64,000 bases of DNA from Chitinasiproducens palmae (GCF_900095735.1 NZ_FNLO01000001.1:754106-818105), one strand, 5' to 3'; positions 53,816 to 63,316 are shown, numbered from the stretch's first letter. Numbers and translations: made by a program. The notes: a model not told the origin generated them from the letters alone.

Positions 53816-56464
53816 TCAGTTCGACGCGCGCGGCGGGCGGCGCGCCAAGGCGATCTCGCCGAGCAGCGTCTCCGCCAGCACTGGCTTGGTGAGCGACGCG
53901 GTAAAGCCGGCTTCGCGGGCAGCGTCGCGGTCCTGCACGTCCGAATAACCGGTCATCGCAATCGCGGGCACGCGTGCCGCTGCCGCCACGCCACGTGTCG
54001 CCTCAAGGCTCCTGACCTGTCCCAACAACGCATAACCGTTTGGCGAATCGCCGAGCACGATGTCGCACAGCACCACATGCGGCCAGTCGGCGTCGGGCAG
54101 GTCGGTCAGCAGCTGCAAGGCTTCGGTTGCCGAACCGGCCAGCAGCACCTGCGCGCCATAACTGTCCAGCAGCGCCTCCAGGGCGTCGCGCGCCTCTTCC
54201 TGGTCGTCGACCACCAGCAGCGTGCAGCCGCGCAGTGGCGCGCCTGCCGGCAGTGCCGGCGCTTCGATGACGGGCCGTAGCGGCAGCACGGCTTGATAGG
54301 CAACCCGCCCTTCGATGGTCGCAAGACCGAGCGTGCCGCCGAAGGCCGCGAGGCCCGCCTCGATGCGGCGCGCCAACTGTGCGGAAATCGGCGCCGGTTC
54401 GGGATGACTGCCGACCGCACTGAGCAGCGCGTCGTTGTCCCGCCGATCGATCCGCAGTTCGATCGTATCGCCCGGGGCCGCACGCTCGATTTCCGCCTCG
54501 CACAGCCGGACGATCGCCCGTTGCAATTGCTCGGGGTTGGCTGTGGCGCTCAACTGCCCGGTCGCGACGACCGTCTCAAGCCGCACCTGCGCGTCCGCAA
54601 TCTCAGGCGCCAGTGCATCGGCGACACCAGCCACGAAGGCCGCCAGCGCGACAGGCTCGGCGCCCAGCTTGCGCTGTGCGTGTTCCAACTCGCCCTGCTG
54701 GCGCTGCAGGGACCACATCTGCGCATAGACCCCGCCCTGCGCGATCAACTGCTGATGCGTGCCCTGCTCGACCACGCGTCCGAACTCCATCACCAGGATC
54801 CAGTCCGCGTCCACGACGGTCGACAGTCGATGTGCAATCACGACCGACGTGCGCCCTTCGGCCAGCGAGGTCAGCTCGTTCTGGATCGCGCGTTCGGAAC
54901 GCGTGTCGAGGGCCGAGGTGGCCTCATCGAAGACGATGATGCGGGGATCTTTCAAAATCGCACGGGCGATCGCGATGCGCTGCCGCTCGCCGCCCGACAG
55001 GCGTACGCCCCGTTCGCCGACGCGGGTGTCGTAGTGGTCGGGCAAGCGCTCGATGAATTCGTCGAGTTGCGCCGCGCGGGCGGCGCGCACAATCTCGGCG
55101 CGCGTCGCATCGGGCCGTCCGTAGGCGATGTTGTAGGCGATCGTCTCGTTGAACAGCACGGTATCCTGCGGCACGATGCCGATCGCCTCGCGCAGGCTGC
55201 GCTGCGTCAGGCCGCGCAGGTCCTGCCCGTCGATGGTGATGGCGCCGGCATCCGGGGCGTACAGCCGGAACAGCAGCTTGACGAGCGTCGACTTGCCCGA
55301 GCCGCTGCCACCGACGACGGCGAGCGTCTTGCCCGCGTAGGCGCGAAAACTTACGTCGCGCAGGATCGGGCGGCTGGCCTCGTAGCCGAAGCTGACGTTG
55401 TCGAACACGATGTCGCCGGCCTGCAGGCGAAGCGGCTGCGCGTCGGGGTCGTCGACGTCCTCGCCTGGCCGTCGCTCGGCGTCGAGTATCGCGAACATGC
55501 GCTCGACGTTCACCAGCGCGTCGTTCGTCTCCCGAAACACGAAACCGAGCGCATTCAGCGGCATGCAGACCTGGATGATGTAAGCGTTGACCAGCACCAG
55601 ATCGCCCACGCTCATGCGTCCGACCGCGACGTGCTGCACCGCGAGAAGCATCATCGCGGCGATGCCCAGCGCGATGACCGCGCTCTGCGCGACGTGCAAT
55701 TGCGTGAGCGCGCGCTGATTCGCCAGCCGCGCATGTACCCAGCGCTCCAGAATCGCATTCAGGCGTTCGGACTCGACATGCTCGGTCGCGAAATACTTGA
55801 CCGTGTCTTGATTCAGCAGGCTGTCGACCAGCCGGCTGTCGGACTGCGCTTCGAGCTGGTTGACCGTGCGCTGAACGACCATGCGCCGACGCGTGAAGAT
55901 CGTCGTGCACACCGCATAGGCGACGAAAGTGGCGGCGATGATCAGGATGAAATTGAACGGATAGCCTGCGACCATGATCGCCACTACCGCGCCGATCTCG
56001 ATCAACGCCGGCACGATCGTGAACAGCGCAGTACCAAGCAGGTAGCCGATTCCGTCCGCGCCCTTCTGCACGTCGCGCACGACCGCGCCGGTCTCGCGTC
56101 GGGCATGGAAGCGCGCGCCCATCGTGTGCAGATGGCTGACGACCCGGGACGTGAACGCGGCCACCGTGCGCTGCGTGACCAGGCTGAACGTCACGTCCCG
56201 GGCTTCGCCGAGCGCGTCGCCCAGGAAGCGCACAATGGCGTAGGCCAGCACCAGGAAGACCGGAAACAGCACCATGGCTGCCGGATGCGCCAGTTCGTCG
56301 ACGAGTTCACGCAGCAGCAGCGGCACCGATACGCCCGCCAGCTTGGCGCCTACCATCAAAGCGGCGGCGGCCAGCGTGCGGCCGCGGAACGCCCAGATCG
56401 CCTGCCAAAGATCTCGGAACAGGCGACGGCGCACGGAAGCCCGGGCGGAAGTGGTGGCAGTCAT
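53816..56464 (-). CDS. Atm1-type ABC exporter fused to degenerate HATPase and receiver domains
   Basis: 882-residue fusion. Residues ~25-310 are an ABC exporter membrane domain with the Atm1-type stretch NQDTVKYFATEHVE (218-231). The nucleotide-binding domain has Walker A GGSGSGKST (385-393), signature LSGGERQ (489-495), Walker B IIVFDE (509-514) and switch H545, all intact. Residues ~600-728 resemble a histidine kinase HATPase domain: an N-box-like NPEQLQRAIVRLCEAEIE and an end like GLAAFGGTLGLATIEGRVA, but no phospho-His helix and no DxGxG box. Residues 746-872 are a receiver with acidic pair D753/D754, acceptor D801, T838 and K860 all present. It converges on the hybrid kinase at 51258. 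Confidence 0.92.
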   Translation of the reverse strand: MTATTSARASVRRRLFRDLWQAIWAFRGRTLAAAALMVGAKLAGVSVPLLLRELVDELAHPAAMVLFPVFLVLAYAIVRFLGDALGEARDVTFSLVTQRTVAAFTSRVVSHLHTMGARFHARRETGAVVRDVQKGADGIGYLLGTALFTIVPALIEIGAVVAIMVAGYPFNFILIIAATFVAYAVCTTIFTRRRMVVQRTVNQLEAQSDSRLVDSLLNQDTVKYFATEHVESERLNAILERWVHARLANQRALTQLHVAQSAVIALGIAAMMLLAVQHVAVGRMSVGDLVLVNAYIIQVCMPLNALGFVFRETNDALVNVERMFAILDAERRPGEDVDDPDAQPLRLQAGDIVFDNVSFGYEASRPILRDVSFRAYAGKTLAVVGGSGSGKSTLVKLLFRLYAPDAGAITIDGQDLRGLTQRSLREAIGIVPQDTVLFNETIAYNIAYGRPDATRAEIVRAARAAQLDEFIERLPDHYDTRVGERGVRLSGGERQRIAIARAILKDPRIIVFDEATSALDTRSERAIQNELTSLAEGRTSVVIAHRLSTVVDADWILVMEFGRVVEQGTHQQLIAQGGVYAQMWSLQRQQGELEHAQRKLGAEPVALAAFVAGVADALAPEIADAQVRLETVVATGQLSATANPEQLQRAIVRLCEAEIERAAPGDTIELRIDRRDNDALLSAVGSHPEPAPISAQLARRIEAGLAAFGGTLGLATIEGRVAYQAVLPLRPVIEAPALPAGAPLRGCTLLVVDDQEEARDALEALLDSYGAQVLLAGSATEALQLLTDLPDADWPHVVLCDIVLGDSPNGYALLGQVRSLEATRGVAAAARVPAIAMTGYSDVQDRDAAREAGFTASLTKPVLAETLLGEIALARRPPRASN

Positions 56465-56475
56465 GATTCGATCAT
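56461..56475 (-). CDS. 4-codon upstream reading frame overlapping the ABC-receiver start
   Basis: ATG ATC GAA TCA TGA, with GGAGGG (56488-56483) seven bases upstream, an ideal ribosome site. Its stop overlaps the ATG of the 882-residue gene (ATGA), which itself has no ribosome site at normal distance. The arrangement suggests that the exporter is translated only by coupling from this minimal frame. It would be too small to be found by gene callers. Confidence 0.45.
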   Translation of the reverse strand: MIES

Positions 56476-56496
56476 CGAGACGCCCTCCGGGCGCGA

Positions 56497-56546
56497 GTGG
56501 ACGGCGGTAGACGGCGGTAGACGGCGGTGGACGGCGGTGGACGGCT
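56497..56546. repeat. Five 10-bp phased repeats upstream of the ABC-receiver gene
   Basis: GTGGACGGCG and GTAGACGGCG alternate in five exact 10-bp steps (two bases vary), starting 33 bp upstream of the exporter start codon. One unit per helical turn is the layout of stacked regulator sites. The rest of the gap to 56818 shows no gene. Confidence 0.8.
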
Positions 56547-56818
56547 GCGCCGGACGCGCGGTTGGAAGCAAGAGGTATTCCGAGCAGCGCGCCGCGCCGC
56601 GTCGGTCTTGGCCGGGGCGCGCGCGAGGGGCCGACCGGATGGCTGCCTCGCCGGAACGCGGCGCGCTTTGGCGAGGCAAACCCTGGCCGGCGCGGTTGCC
56701 CCGTTTGCTCTGGGGGCCAGCACGGGTGCCGTCGATGCCGTTGCCGAATTGCTTCGCGTCGCGCAAGGCACGTGCGCCGCTATGCGAGGCGCGCCGTTGC
56801 GATGCGAATCCAGAGTGC

Positions 56819-57706
56819 TCAGCGTGCGCGGAAATACGCGATCACCGCGTCGGCGACCTGCTGAGGAGCTTCCCGCGCCGGAAAGTGTCCGACGCCGTCC
56901 AGCACAAGGCGGGTGTAGCCCGCAGTGAAGCACGCTTCCTGCCCGCTGGTCGTGGCAGGCTCGGTGCAGGTATCGCTTGCCCCCTGCACGACGAGCGTCG
57001 GAACGTCGATTTGTCCGATCTGCGCCAGTCGCTCGGTGGCGGCTGCGTAGCGCGGATCGGACGCCTCGTCGTTACGCCAACGACGTCGATATGCGTTCAA
57101 CGTGATCGGCAACCAATCCGGATTGCGGAACGCCGCCGCTGTTGCGCTGAACTCTGCCTCGTCGAACCAGCCGGGTGGCGACCAGCCATCCCACTGGCTA
57201 CGTGCGAATCCGATCGGGTCGGCCGCGATCGCCTGGGGGCCGCCGTCGAGCGACATGAACCACTGATACCAATAGTGACGCGACTGGGTAAAGGTGGCCG
57301 GTATGACGAAACGCCCGTACGGCTGGAAAGCCACGCTCAGCGAGACGATTCGGCGGATTCGATCGGAATGGAGGGCCGCCAGCGTGAACGCGGCGCGACC
57401 GCCCCAGTCATGGCCGACGACGTCGACGCGCGCCACGCCCAGCGCGTCGAGCACGTCGATCGCGTCCTGCGTCAGCGCAACGGCCGAGCCGTCACGTACG
57501 GTCGCGCTCGACAGGAAGCGAGTGCCGCCCGTGCCGCGCAACGTCGGCACGATTGTCCGGTACCCGGCGGCGTGCAGCCGCGCCGCGATTGCGCTCCAGC
57601 CACGTGGCGCATCGGGCCAGCCGTGGAGCAGCAACACCGGCGTGCCGTCGTCCGGCCCCGCGCATGCAACCTCGACCTCCAGCACCCCGGTTTTCACCTG
57701 CGTCAT
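56819..57706 (-). CDS. Alpha/beta hydrolase, epoxide hydrolase/haloalkane dehalogenase-like
   Basis: 295-residue hydrolase. The oxyanion motif is HGWPD, the nucleophile elbow is GHDWGG (aspartate nucleophile, as in epoxide hydrolases and haloalkane dehalogenases), and the catalytic His is in DGVGHFPAREAP near the C-terminus. A helical cap lies at ~130-215 (HYWYQWFMSLDGG). AAGGAG is eight bases before the ATG. The substrate is unknown. Confidence 0.9.
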   Translation of the reverse strand: MTQVKTGVLEVEVACAGPDDGTPVLLLHGWPDAPRGWSAIAARLHAAGYRTIVPTLRGTGGTRFLSSATVRDGSAVALTQDAIDVLDALGVARVDVVGHDWGGRAAFTLAALHSDRIRRIVSLSVAFQPYGRFVIPATFTQSRHYWYQWFMSLDGGPQAIAADPIGFARSQWDGWSPPGWFDEAEFSATAAAFRNPDWLPITLNAYRRRWRNDEASDPRYAAATERLAQIGQIDVPTLVVQGASDTCTEPATTSGQEACFTAGYTRLVLDGVGHFPAREAPQQVADAVIAYFRAR

Positions 57707-57964
57707 CGTGCGCTCTCCTTGCGACCGCGGTCCGGTCGGCAGCTAGTTGGCGATCACCGCCCCGACCCGACATCCCACGGCGACCGATCTCAACGCAAGC
57801 ATGCAACGCGCCAATCGCGAGCGAGGCGCTCGACCGGCGCTCGACTGGCGCGCGGATGGCATCCGCGAGCGAGGGCACCTCATGGCGGCGTGGCCGGCGT
57901 GCACATGCGCCGCACGGACGGTGAAGCACTGATCAGCGCGGCATGCCCCCAGCCGCGCAGCCGC

Positions 57965-59620
57965 TCACGCGAAACGTACGTCGCCAGCCGCGCCCGTCCA
58001 GCCACCCAACGCGCCGCGCCCACCATCGACCGCGGCGTCCAGGTCCGACGTCCGGCCGCCATGCACAGCGCGGTTCAGCCGGAACACCGCCGTCACCTCG
58101 CCGAGATGTGCCGCCTGTTCCTTCAATTGCGCGGCTGCTGCGGCGGCCTCCTCGACCAGCGCGGCGTTGCGTTGGGTGGTGCCGTCCATCTGCGAGACGG
58201 CGCGGTTGATCTCCTCGATGCCCAGGCTCTGTTGCTTCGACGCGGACGCGATTTCGTCGACGATCGTCGTCACGCGGGCCACCGCGCGGACGATGTCGCC
58301 CATTGCCTGCCCCGCACTCTCCGCGCGGTCGGCGCCGGCCTCGATCCGCGACAGCGAGGCATCGATCAACACGCGTATCTCTTTTGCCGCCGCCGCACTG
58401 CGCTGGGCAAGATTGCGCACCTCGCCCGCCACGACCGCGAAGCCGCGCCCGTTCTCGCCGGCGCGGGCCGCCTCGACCGCCGCGTTGAGCGCCAGGATAT
58501 TGGTCTGGAAAGCAATGCCGTCGATCACCGACGTGATGTCGGCCACTTGCTTGGAACTCTCGGCAATCGCCCGCACGTCGCTGACGACCTGCTCGACCAC
58601 CTGCCCGCCGTTGCTCGCCTCGGACGACGCGTCGCCGGCCAGTCGGCTCGCCTGCGCGGCATTGTCGGCGTTCTGACGCACGGTCGCGGTCAGTTGGTCC
58701 ATTGCGGCGGCAGTCTCCTCAAGCGAGGCGGCCTGCTCCTCGGTGCGGCTCGACAGGTCGGCGTTGCCAGCGGCGATCTCGCCCGCGGCAACGTTGATCG
58801 CGTCGGCCACCTGCTTGACCCGCGCGACGGTGCTGGCCAGCGTATCGCGCGTGTAGGCGATGGCGGCAACGACACTTGCGTCGTCACCGGCCTTGACGTC
58901 GATCGTGCCGGTCAGATCTCCGGCCGCGATCTCACGAGCCAGACGTGCTGCCTCGACCGGCTCGCCGCCCAGCGAGCGGCGCACGCTGCGGATCGCCATG
59001 GCGGCCAGGCTGGAGATCAGGATACCCAGCACCACCAGCATCGCGATCGAATTGCGCAAGGTGGCGCGGAAGCTTGCTTCGATGTCGTCCTTGTAGGCAC
59101 CAGCGATGAAATCCCAGCCCCACGGCTGGAAGCGCTTGACATAGCCCATCTTCGGACTCGGGTCGGATGCGCCCGGCCGCGGCCACCAATATTCAAGATA
59201 TCCGGCGCCCTGCGGCGAGCTGCCCAGCGCGGCAATGTTGCGGTACAGGTAATCGCCCTTGGCGTCCTGCCAGGCCGACATGTCCTTGCCATTGAGCTTC
59301 GGATTGATCGGATGCATCACGACCGCCGAATTCGTGCCGACGATGGTGAGATAGCCGTTGCCGGTGAAGCGCATGTCGGCGATGCGGGCAATCGCGTCAG
59401 CCTTCGCGGCCTCCGGGGTCAGGGTGCCGGCGGCACCCGCCTTCTCCAGACCAGCGGCAGTCGTGTACGCCATCTCGACGATATCGGCCAGCGCCTGCTC
59501 GCGTTCGGCAAGCTGGAGCCGGCGCGTCTGCGTCGCATCCCAAATGGTCAGGGCCAACAGCCCCACCCACGCCAGCAGCAGCGGCAGCCACAGTTTTTGA
59601 CTCAGGCTCAAGCGGTTCAT
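57965..59620 (-). CDS. Methyl-accepting chemotaxis protein with single Cache domain
   Basis: 551-residue chemoreceptor. TM1 (~9-28), a periplasmic sCache_2-type sensor (~35-190, with GNGYLTIV and [19 protein letters not shown]), TM2 (~195-215), a HAMP segment, and a cytoplasmic signalling domain whose conserved hairpin tip reads [20 protein letters not shown]. The start at 59620 matches the family N-terminus; an ATG-like codon 12 residues earlier is also open. Small organic acids are usual ligands for such sCache receptors. No che genes are in the window. Confidence 0.93.
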   Translation of the reverse strand: MNRLSLSQKLWLPLLLAWVGLLALTIWDATQTRRLQLAEREQALADIVEMAYTTAAGLEKAGAAGTLTPEAAKADAIARIADMRFTGNGYLTIVGTNSAVVMHPINPKLNGKDMSAWQDAKGDYLYRNIAALGSSPQGAGYLEYWWPRPGASDPSPKMGYVKRFQPWGWDFIAGAYKDDIEASFRATLRNSIAMLVVLGILISSLAAMAIRSVRRSLGGEPVEAARLAREIAAGDLTGTIDVKAGDDASVVAAIAYTRDTLASTVARVKQVADAINVAAGEIAAGNADLSSRTEEQAASLEETAAAMDQLTATVRQNADNAAQASRLAGDASSEASNGGQVVEQVVSDVRAIAESSKQVADITSVIDGIAFQTNILALNAAVEAARAGENGRGFAVVAGEVRNLAQRSAAAAKEIRVLIDASLSRIEAGADRAESAGQAMGDIVRAVARVTTIVDEIASASKQQSLGIEEINRAVSQMDGTTQRNAALVEEAAAAAAQLKEQAAHLGEVTAVFRLNRAVHGGRTSDLDAAVDGGRGALGGWTGAAGDVRFA

Positions 59621-59977
59621 TCGCGTCTCGGATAGAAGAACGGTCGTGCGGCGCACAGAATGGCGCCGCCTATCCGGTTTACGGCTGGCGCGGGCAGTTC
59701 CTTAGGGCCGCGCAAGGTGTCGCGGACGCCTTGCTGGCAAGGACTCGCCAATCCGACGCCCGCCTGTTGCACCGATGCGTCGGTGAGGCGGTGCGTTGGT
59801 CGTTGGTGCGGCGGCGCGGCTCCAGTTGCCGTGCGCTTGCGCCGCGAAGCGTCCACGCTAGGTAAGCCTGCCTAGCCCATCCCGTCCGTGCCGGCCGCAG
59901 CACGCCCTTACCTGCCAACCCTGCGGGCGCCGCGCGCTTCAGTCCTTGGACACCTGCCGCTGCGTCGTAGCGGCGTT
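59621..59977. other. Intergenic, one small palindrome
   Basis: Upstream region of the chemoreceptor. GCTAGG-N8-CCTAGC (59857-59876) is a small inverted repeat that could be an operator. No gene recognised. Confidence 0.4.
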
Positions 59978-60577
59978 TTAATCCCACACCGCCATCGCCT
60001 GCGAGATGGCGGCCTCCATCGCCCCGCGACCGATGCCATCCCGGGCAAGCGTCGACAGGCCGATCAGGAAACTATCGAACACACAGCCCAGCGCGTTCGG
60101 GTCCACGTCGTCTCGAAGCTGGCCTGCAGCGATGCCTCGTGCGATGCAGGCGTCGATACCGGCACGGGTGCCCGCGCGCAAACGCGTCAGCGGCGCTGCC
60201 ACGGTGGCGAGATCCGGATTGGACGCGCTCGACACACCCAGGCCGACCATGCAGCCCTTCGGATGGCCACGCTCACACTGCATGCGCGCCGAACGCCTGA
60301 GCGCCTGTTCCAATGCCTGGCGCGGCGGCAGACTCGTATCCCGCAAAGACTCGGTGACGTGCGCATAGGTAGCGAGGTAGCGCGACACGCATTCCTGGAA
60401 GAGCGCTTCCTTCGAGCCGAATGCCGCATAGAAGCTCGGCGCCGAGATGCCACCACCGATCGCGGCCTTCAGTTGGCTCGAAGACGCCGAGTCGTCCCCC
60501 TGCTCCTAGCAGAGATGCAATGCTTGTTCGACGGCCGCGTCGCGATCGAACCTCCGAGGCCTGCCCATTTGCGCCAT
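59978..60577 (-). pseudogene. TetR-family regulator broken by an in-frame TAG
   Basis: A TetR gene of 199 codons is readable from the ATG at 60577 to the stop at 59978, but codon 24 is TAG (60508-60506). Either side is plainly TetR: GRPRRFDRDAAVEQALHL before it and QLKAAIGGGISAPSFYAAFG then SKEALFQECVSRYL after it. The family normally reads FWE(H/Q)GY here; this gene reads C-stop-EQGD, so Trp TGG probably became TAG and the flanking aromatic residues changed too. No start codon after the stop would restore the helix-turn-helix. Loss of repression of nearby genes is the expected effect unless TAG is read through. Confidence 0.85.
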
Positions 60578-61085
60578 GATGTGCTCCCGACCGACATCGA
60601 TGCTACTCGGCACATAAGTCGTTGATCACATCGCGCTGCCGCGTTATATTTATATCGATCGCTACATAAATGGTTGCGGGTCGAGAGGATGCGCGAGCCT
60701 CGCCAATGCAGGCGGTCGATTGCGATCGAAGGACTACGGCCTAACGCTTGCCTTTTGAGCGATTGCCTTGAATAAACTGCCGCCGACGCGGCTTTTTCAA
60801 ACCACCTTTGTATCGGTCAATCCATAAGTCCCGTGGTTTGCCTGCCCTTGCCAGGCCGCTACGCCGGTATTGGACGCACCCTCGCCCGCAGCAGTGTTCA
60901 GCCTTCTCCCGCGCACCGCTGTGGCGATCGGCCCGCGGCCGAGTGTCCAGGGCGCGGCAGCGGGTGCGGGCCGCTCGTCGCAACCAGCGCCGAGCCGGCG
61001 CTGGCGCCGCGATCGGACTGGATTCAACCCGCGCCTGCGGTACGGCGCGGCCGATCGAACCACGCTTGATGAGCCGGAGCAACGA
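60578..61085. promoter_or_regulatory. Divergent spacer with candidate TetR operator sequences
   Basis: Between the broken TetR gene and the 6PGDH-family gene. ATTTAT (60648-60653) and ATAAAT (60666-60671) flank a CGATCG core. The related sequences ACATAAGTCGTTG (60612-60624) and ACATAAATGGTTG (60664-60676) repeat in the same direction. No -35/-10 pair or gene stands out in the rest. Confidence 0.4.
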
Positions 61086-61955
61086 ATGGACGTTGGATTG
61101 ATAGGACTGGGCGCGATGGCGCGCGCGATCGCGGAAAATCTGGTCGCAGCCGGTCACCGGGTGAGATGTTGGAACCGCTCGGGCGGCGACGTGGCTGGCG
61201 TGGACATGGTGCTGACGCCAGCCGAGGCATTCCAGGCGGATGCCGTGTTCACGCTGTTGTCGGACGATGCGGCAATCCGCGAGGTGTTGATCGAGGGCAA
61301 CGTGCTCGCGCAGGCGAAACCGGGCATGGTCCACGCCGTCGCCTCCACTGTGTCGGTGGCCTTCTCCGAGGAATTGGTCCAGCATCACCGGCAGGCCGGC
61401 ATCGACTATGTGGCCGCACCGGTCCTTGGCCGGCCGGACGTGGCGGCAAAAGGCGAGCTGAACGTCCTCGCCGCTGGTGCGCCAGCCGCACTGCAACGAC
61501 TGCAACCGCTGTTCGAGGTGATCGGGAAGCGCACCTGGCCACTTGGCGATCACCCGCCCGGCGCGCATGCAGCCAAGATCGCCTGCAACATGATGATCGC
61601 GATGGCCATCGAAGCAATGGCGGAAGCCGCCGCGCTGACCGACGCGAATGGCGTGCCGCGCGCCGACTTCTTCGAACTGATCCTGGGCACGCTGTTCGGC
61701 AGCCGCTCCTACCAGGTGTATTCCGGCCTGATCGTCGAGGGCCAGTACCAACCAGGCTTCAAGGCGAGTCTAGGGCTCAAGGACCTGCGGCTGGCACGCG
61801 AAGCGTCGCAAACATTGGCGGCGCCGCTGCCCGCTCTGGAGGCCGTGCATGAGCAAATGCGCAAGGCCGTCGCAGCCGGTGGCGCGGATCGCGACTGGTC
61901 AGTGATGGCGGACTACACGTTGAGGGCGGCGAGCGCTCGCGAAGGGAAGCCGTGA
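61086..61955 (+). CDS. NAD(P)-dependent dehydrogenase, 6PGDH/3-hydroxyisobutyrate family
   Basis: 289-residue beta-hydroxyacid dehydrogenase-like protein. The Rossmann motif is GLIGLGAMARAIAENL, the domain hinge includes DYVAAPVLGRPDVAAKGEL, and the catalytic lysine is in HAAKIACNMMIAMAIEAMAE. Related proteins include 3-hydroxyisobutyrate dehydrogenases, succinic-semialdehyde reductases and imine reductases; the S-x-x-F-G-S helix (LGTLFGSRSYQVYSGLI) places it nearer the reductase groups. The ATG at 61086 has GGAG upstream; the longer frame is not conserved. It is divergent from the broken TetR gene and may be its former target. Confidence 0.88.
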   Translation: MDVGLIGLGAMARAIAENLVAAGHRVRCWNRSGGDVAGVDMVLTPAEAFQADAVFTLLSDDAAIREVLIEGNVLAQAKPGMVHAVASTVSVAFSEELVQHHRQAGIDYVAAPVLGRPDVAAKGELNVLAAGAPAALQRLQPLFEVIGKRTWPLGDHPPGAHAAKIACNMMIAMAIEAMAEAAALTDANGVPRADFFELILGTLFGSRSYQVYSGLIVEGQYQPGFKASLGLKDLRLAREASQTLAAPLPALEAVHEQMRKAVAAGGADRDWSVMADYTLRAASAREGKP

Positions 61956-62245
61956 TCCCTGGAAGCGACGCCATCATCACGCGCAGCGGCGGCGCCTTGC
62001 GAACAACAGGGCGTCCCGCGGTGCAGTCGTAGCGCGCGTCCACCCAAGGCAGCGGCTGCCGAACGCGTCCCAAAGCGCCAAGCGTACGGGCCGCCGGCCG
62101 ACAGACAGCCGGCCCGCCTCGTGGATGGCACCGACGCAACGCCTGACGGGTCCTGGCGCGCCGGCTCACCGGTCCGCACCGCTCGACTCATGCGAGAATT
62201 CGGACGGCGCGCCGCGACGGCCTCGCCGCTCGTTCCGCCTTTCCG

Positions 62246-63298
62246 ATGACTGCCGATCCCATTCCGCTGAAAAACGAAGCCACAGAATCGATCACCGTCG
62301 ACCTGATTGTCTATCCGGGCTTCAAGGCGCTGGAGGCGATCGGCCCGATGAGCGTGTTCGATTATGCGAACCAGCATCTGCAACGCCGTGGCGTCGCTCG
62401 GCGTTACGACGTGCGGATCGCGGCCGCTGCAACGGGCGCCGTCGCATCGGACATGCAGATGACGCTGCAAGCCGACAAACGCCTCGATGCGCTCAACCTG
62501 CCGGACACCGCCATCATCGTCGGCGCGCGCGATATCGAGAAAGCACTCGACGCATCGGCGGAAGTCGTCGAATGGCTCGGCAAGACGGGCGCGCGCGTGC
62601 CCCGCCTCGCCGCCCTGTGCACCGGCACGTTCTTTCTGGCGGCTGCCGGCCTGTTGGATGGCAAGCGCGCGACCACGCATTGGGCGCTCGCCCCGCTGCT
62701 TCAGTCGCGACATCCGCATGTGCTTGTCGATGCCGAACGGATCTTCATTCAGCAAGGCCGGCTGTGGACCTCGGCCGGCGTCACGGCCGGCATCGATCTC
62801 GCGCTCGCCCTGGTCGAACAGGATTTCGGCAAGGAGGTTGCGCTGGAAGTCGCTGGCGAACTGGTCGTCTACCTGAAGCGCCCGGGCGGTCAGTCGCAAT
62901 TCAGCATGCACCTGAGCAGCCAGCGCACCGGCCACGATGGCATTGCCGCTGTGCAGGACTGGGTGCTGCGCCACCTCGCCACGTCGCTGTCGGTGGCCGA
63001 CATGGCGGCACGCTCGGCAATGAGCGCGCGCAACTTCGCGCGTGTGTTCCGCCGCGAAACCGGCATGTCGCCGATGGATTTCGTCGAGCGCGCCCGCGTG
63101 GAGGCCGCCCGCAGGGCACTGGAAGACGGCCTCGAACCGCTCAAGGCGATTGCCGACAGCGTCGGCTTTCGCGCTTACGGACCGATGCGTCTCGCGTTCC
63201 AGAAACGCCTCGGCATGACGCCGAGCGAGTACCGCCGCCGCTTCGCCACGGCGGCGCAGCGTCCCGGCGTCGACAGCGATGCCGGCGACGGCGTCTGA
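62246..63298 (+). CDS. GlxA-type regulator: DJ-1/PfpI domain with AraC helix-turn-helix
   Basis: 350-residue regulator. A GATase1/DJ-1-like domain (~15-205, with the elbow cysteine in LAALCTGTFFLAAAGLLDG) is followed by two AraC helix-turn-helix motifs (~230-335, with DMAARSAMSARNFARVFRRE and AIADSVGFRAYGPMRLAFQK). GlxA-like proteins often control catabolism of quaternary amines, arginine or aldehydes. It converges on frmA, with 18 bp between stop codons, and no other target is evident. Confidence 0.9.
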   Translation: MTADPIPLKNEATESITVDLIVYPGFKALEAIGPMSVFDYANQHLQRRGVARRYDVRIAAAATGAVASDMQMTLQADKRLDALNLPDTAIIVGARDIEKALDASAEVVEWLGKTGARVPRLAALCTGTFFLAAAGLLDGKRATTHWALAPLLQSRHPHVLVDAERIFIQQGRLWTSAGVTAGIDLALALVEQDFGKEVALEVAGELVVYLKRPGGQSQFSMHLSSQRTGHDGIAAVQDWVLRHLATSLSVADMAARSAMSARNFARVFRRETGMSPMDFVERARVEAARRALEDGLEPLKAIADSVGFRAYGPMRLAFQKRLGMTPSEYRRRFATAAQRPGVDSDAGDGV

Positions 63299-63316
63299 CC
63301 CGTTGCGCGGCGACGC

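Noticed and set aside
54293..59635. A 1780-codon open frame on the + strand opposite the ABC-receiver, hydrolase and chemoreceptor genes.
   Set aside because: It is antisense to three clearly conserved genes, its product is low-complexity Arg/His/Gln-rich, and such long shadows are usual at this GC content.
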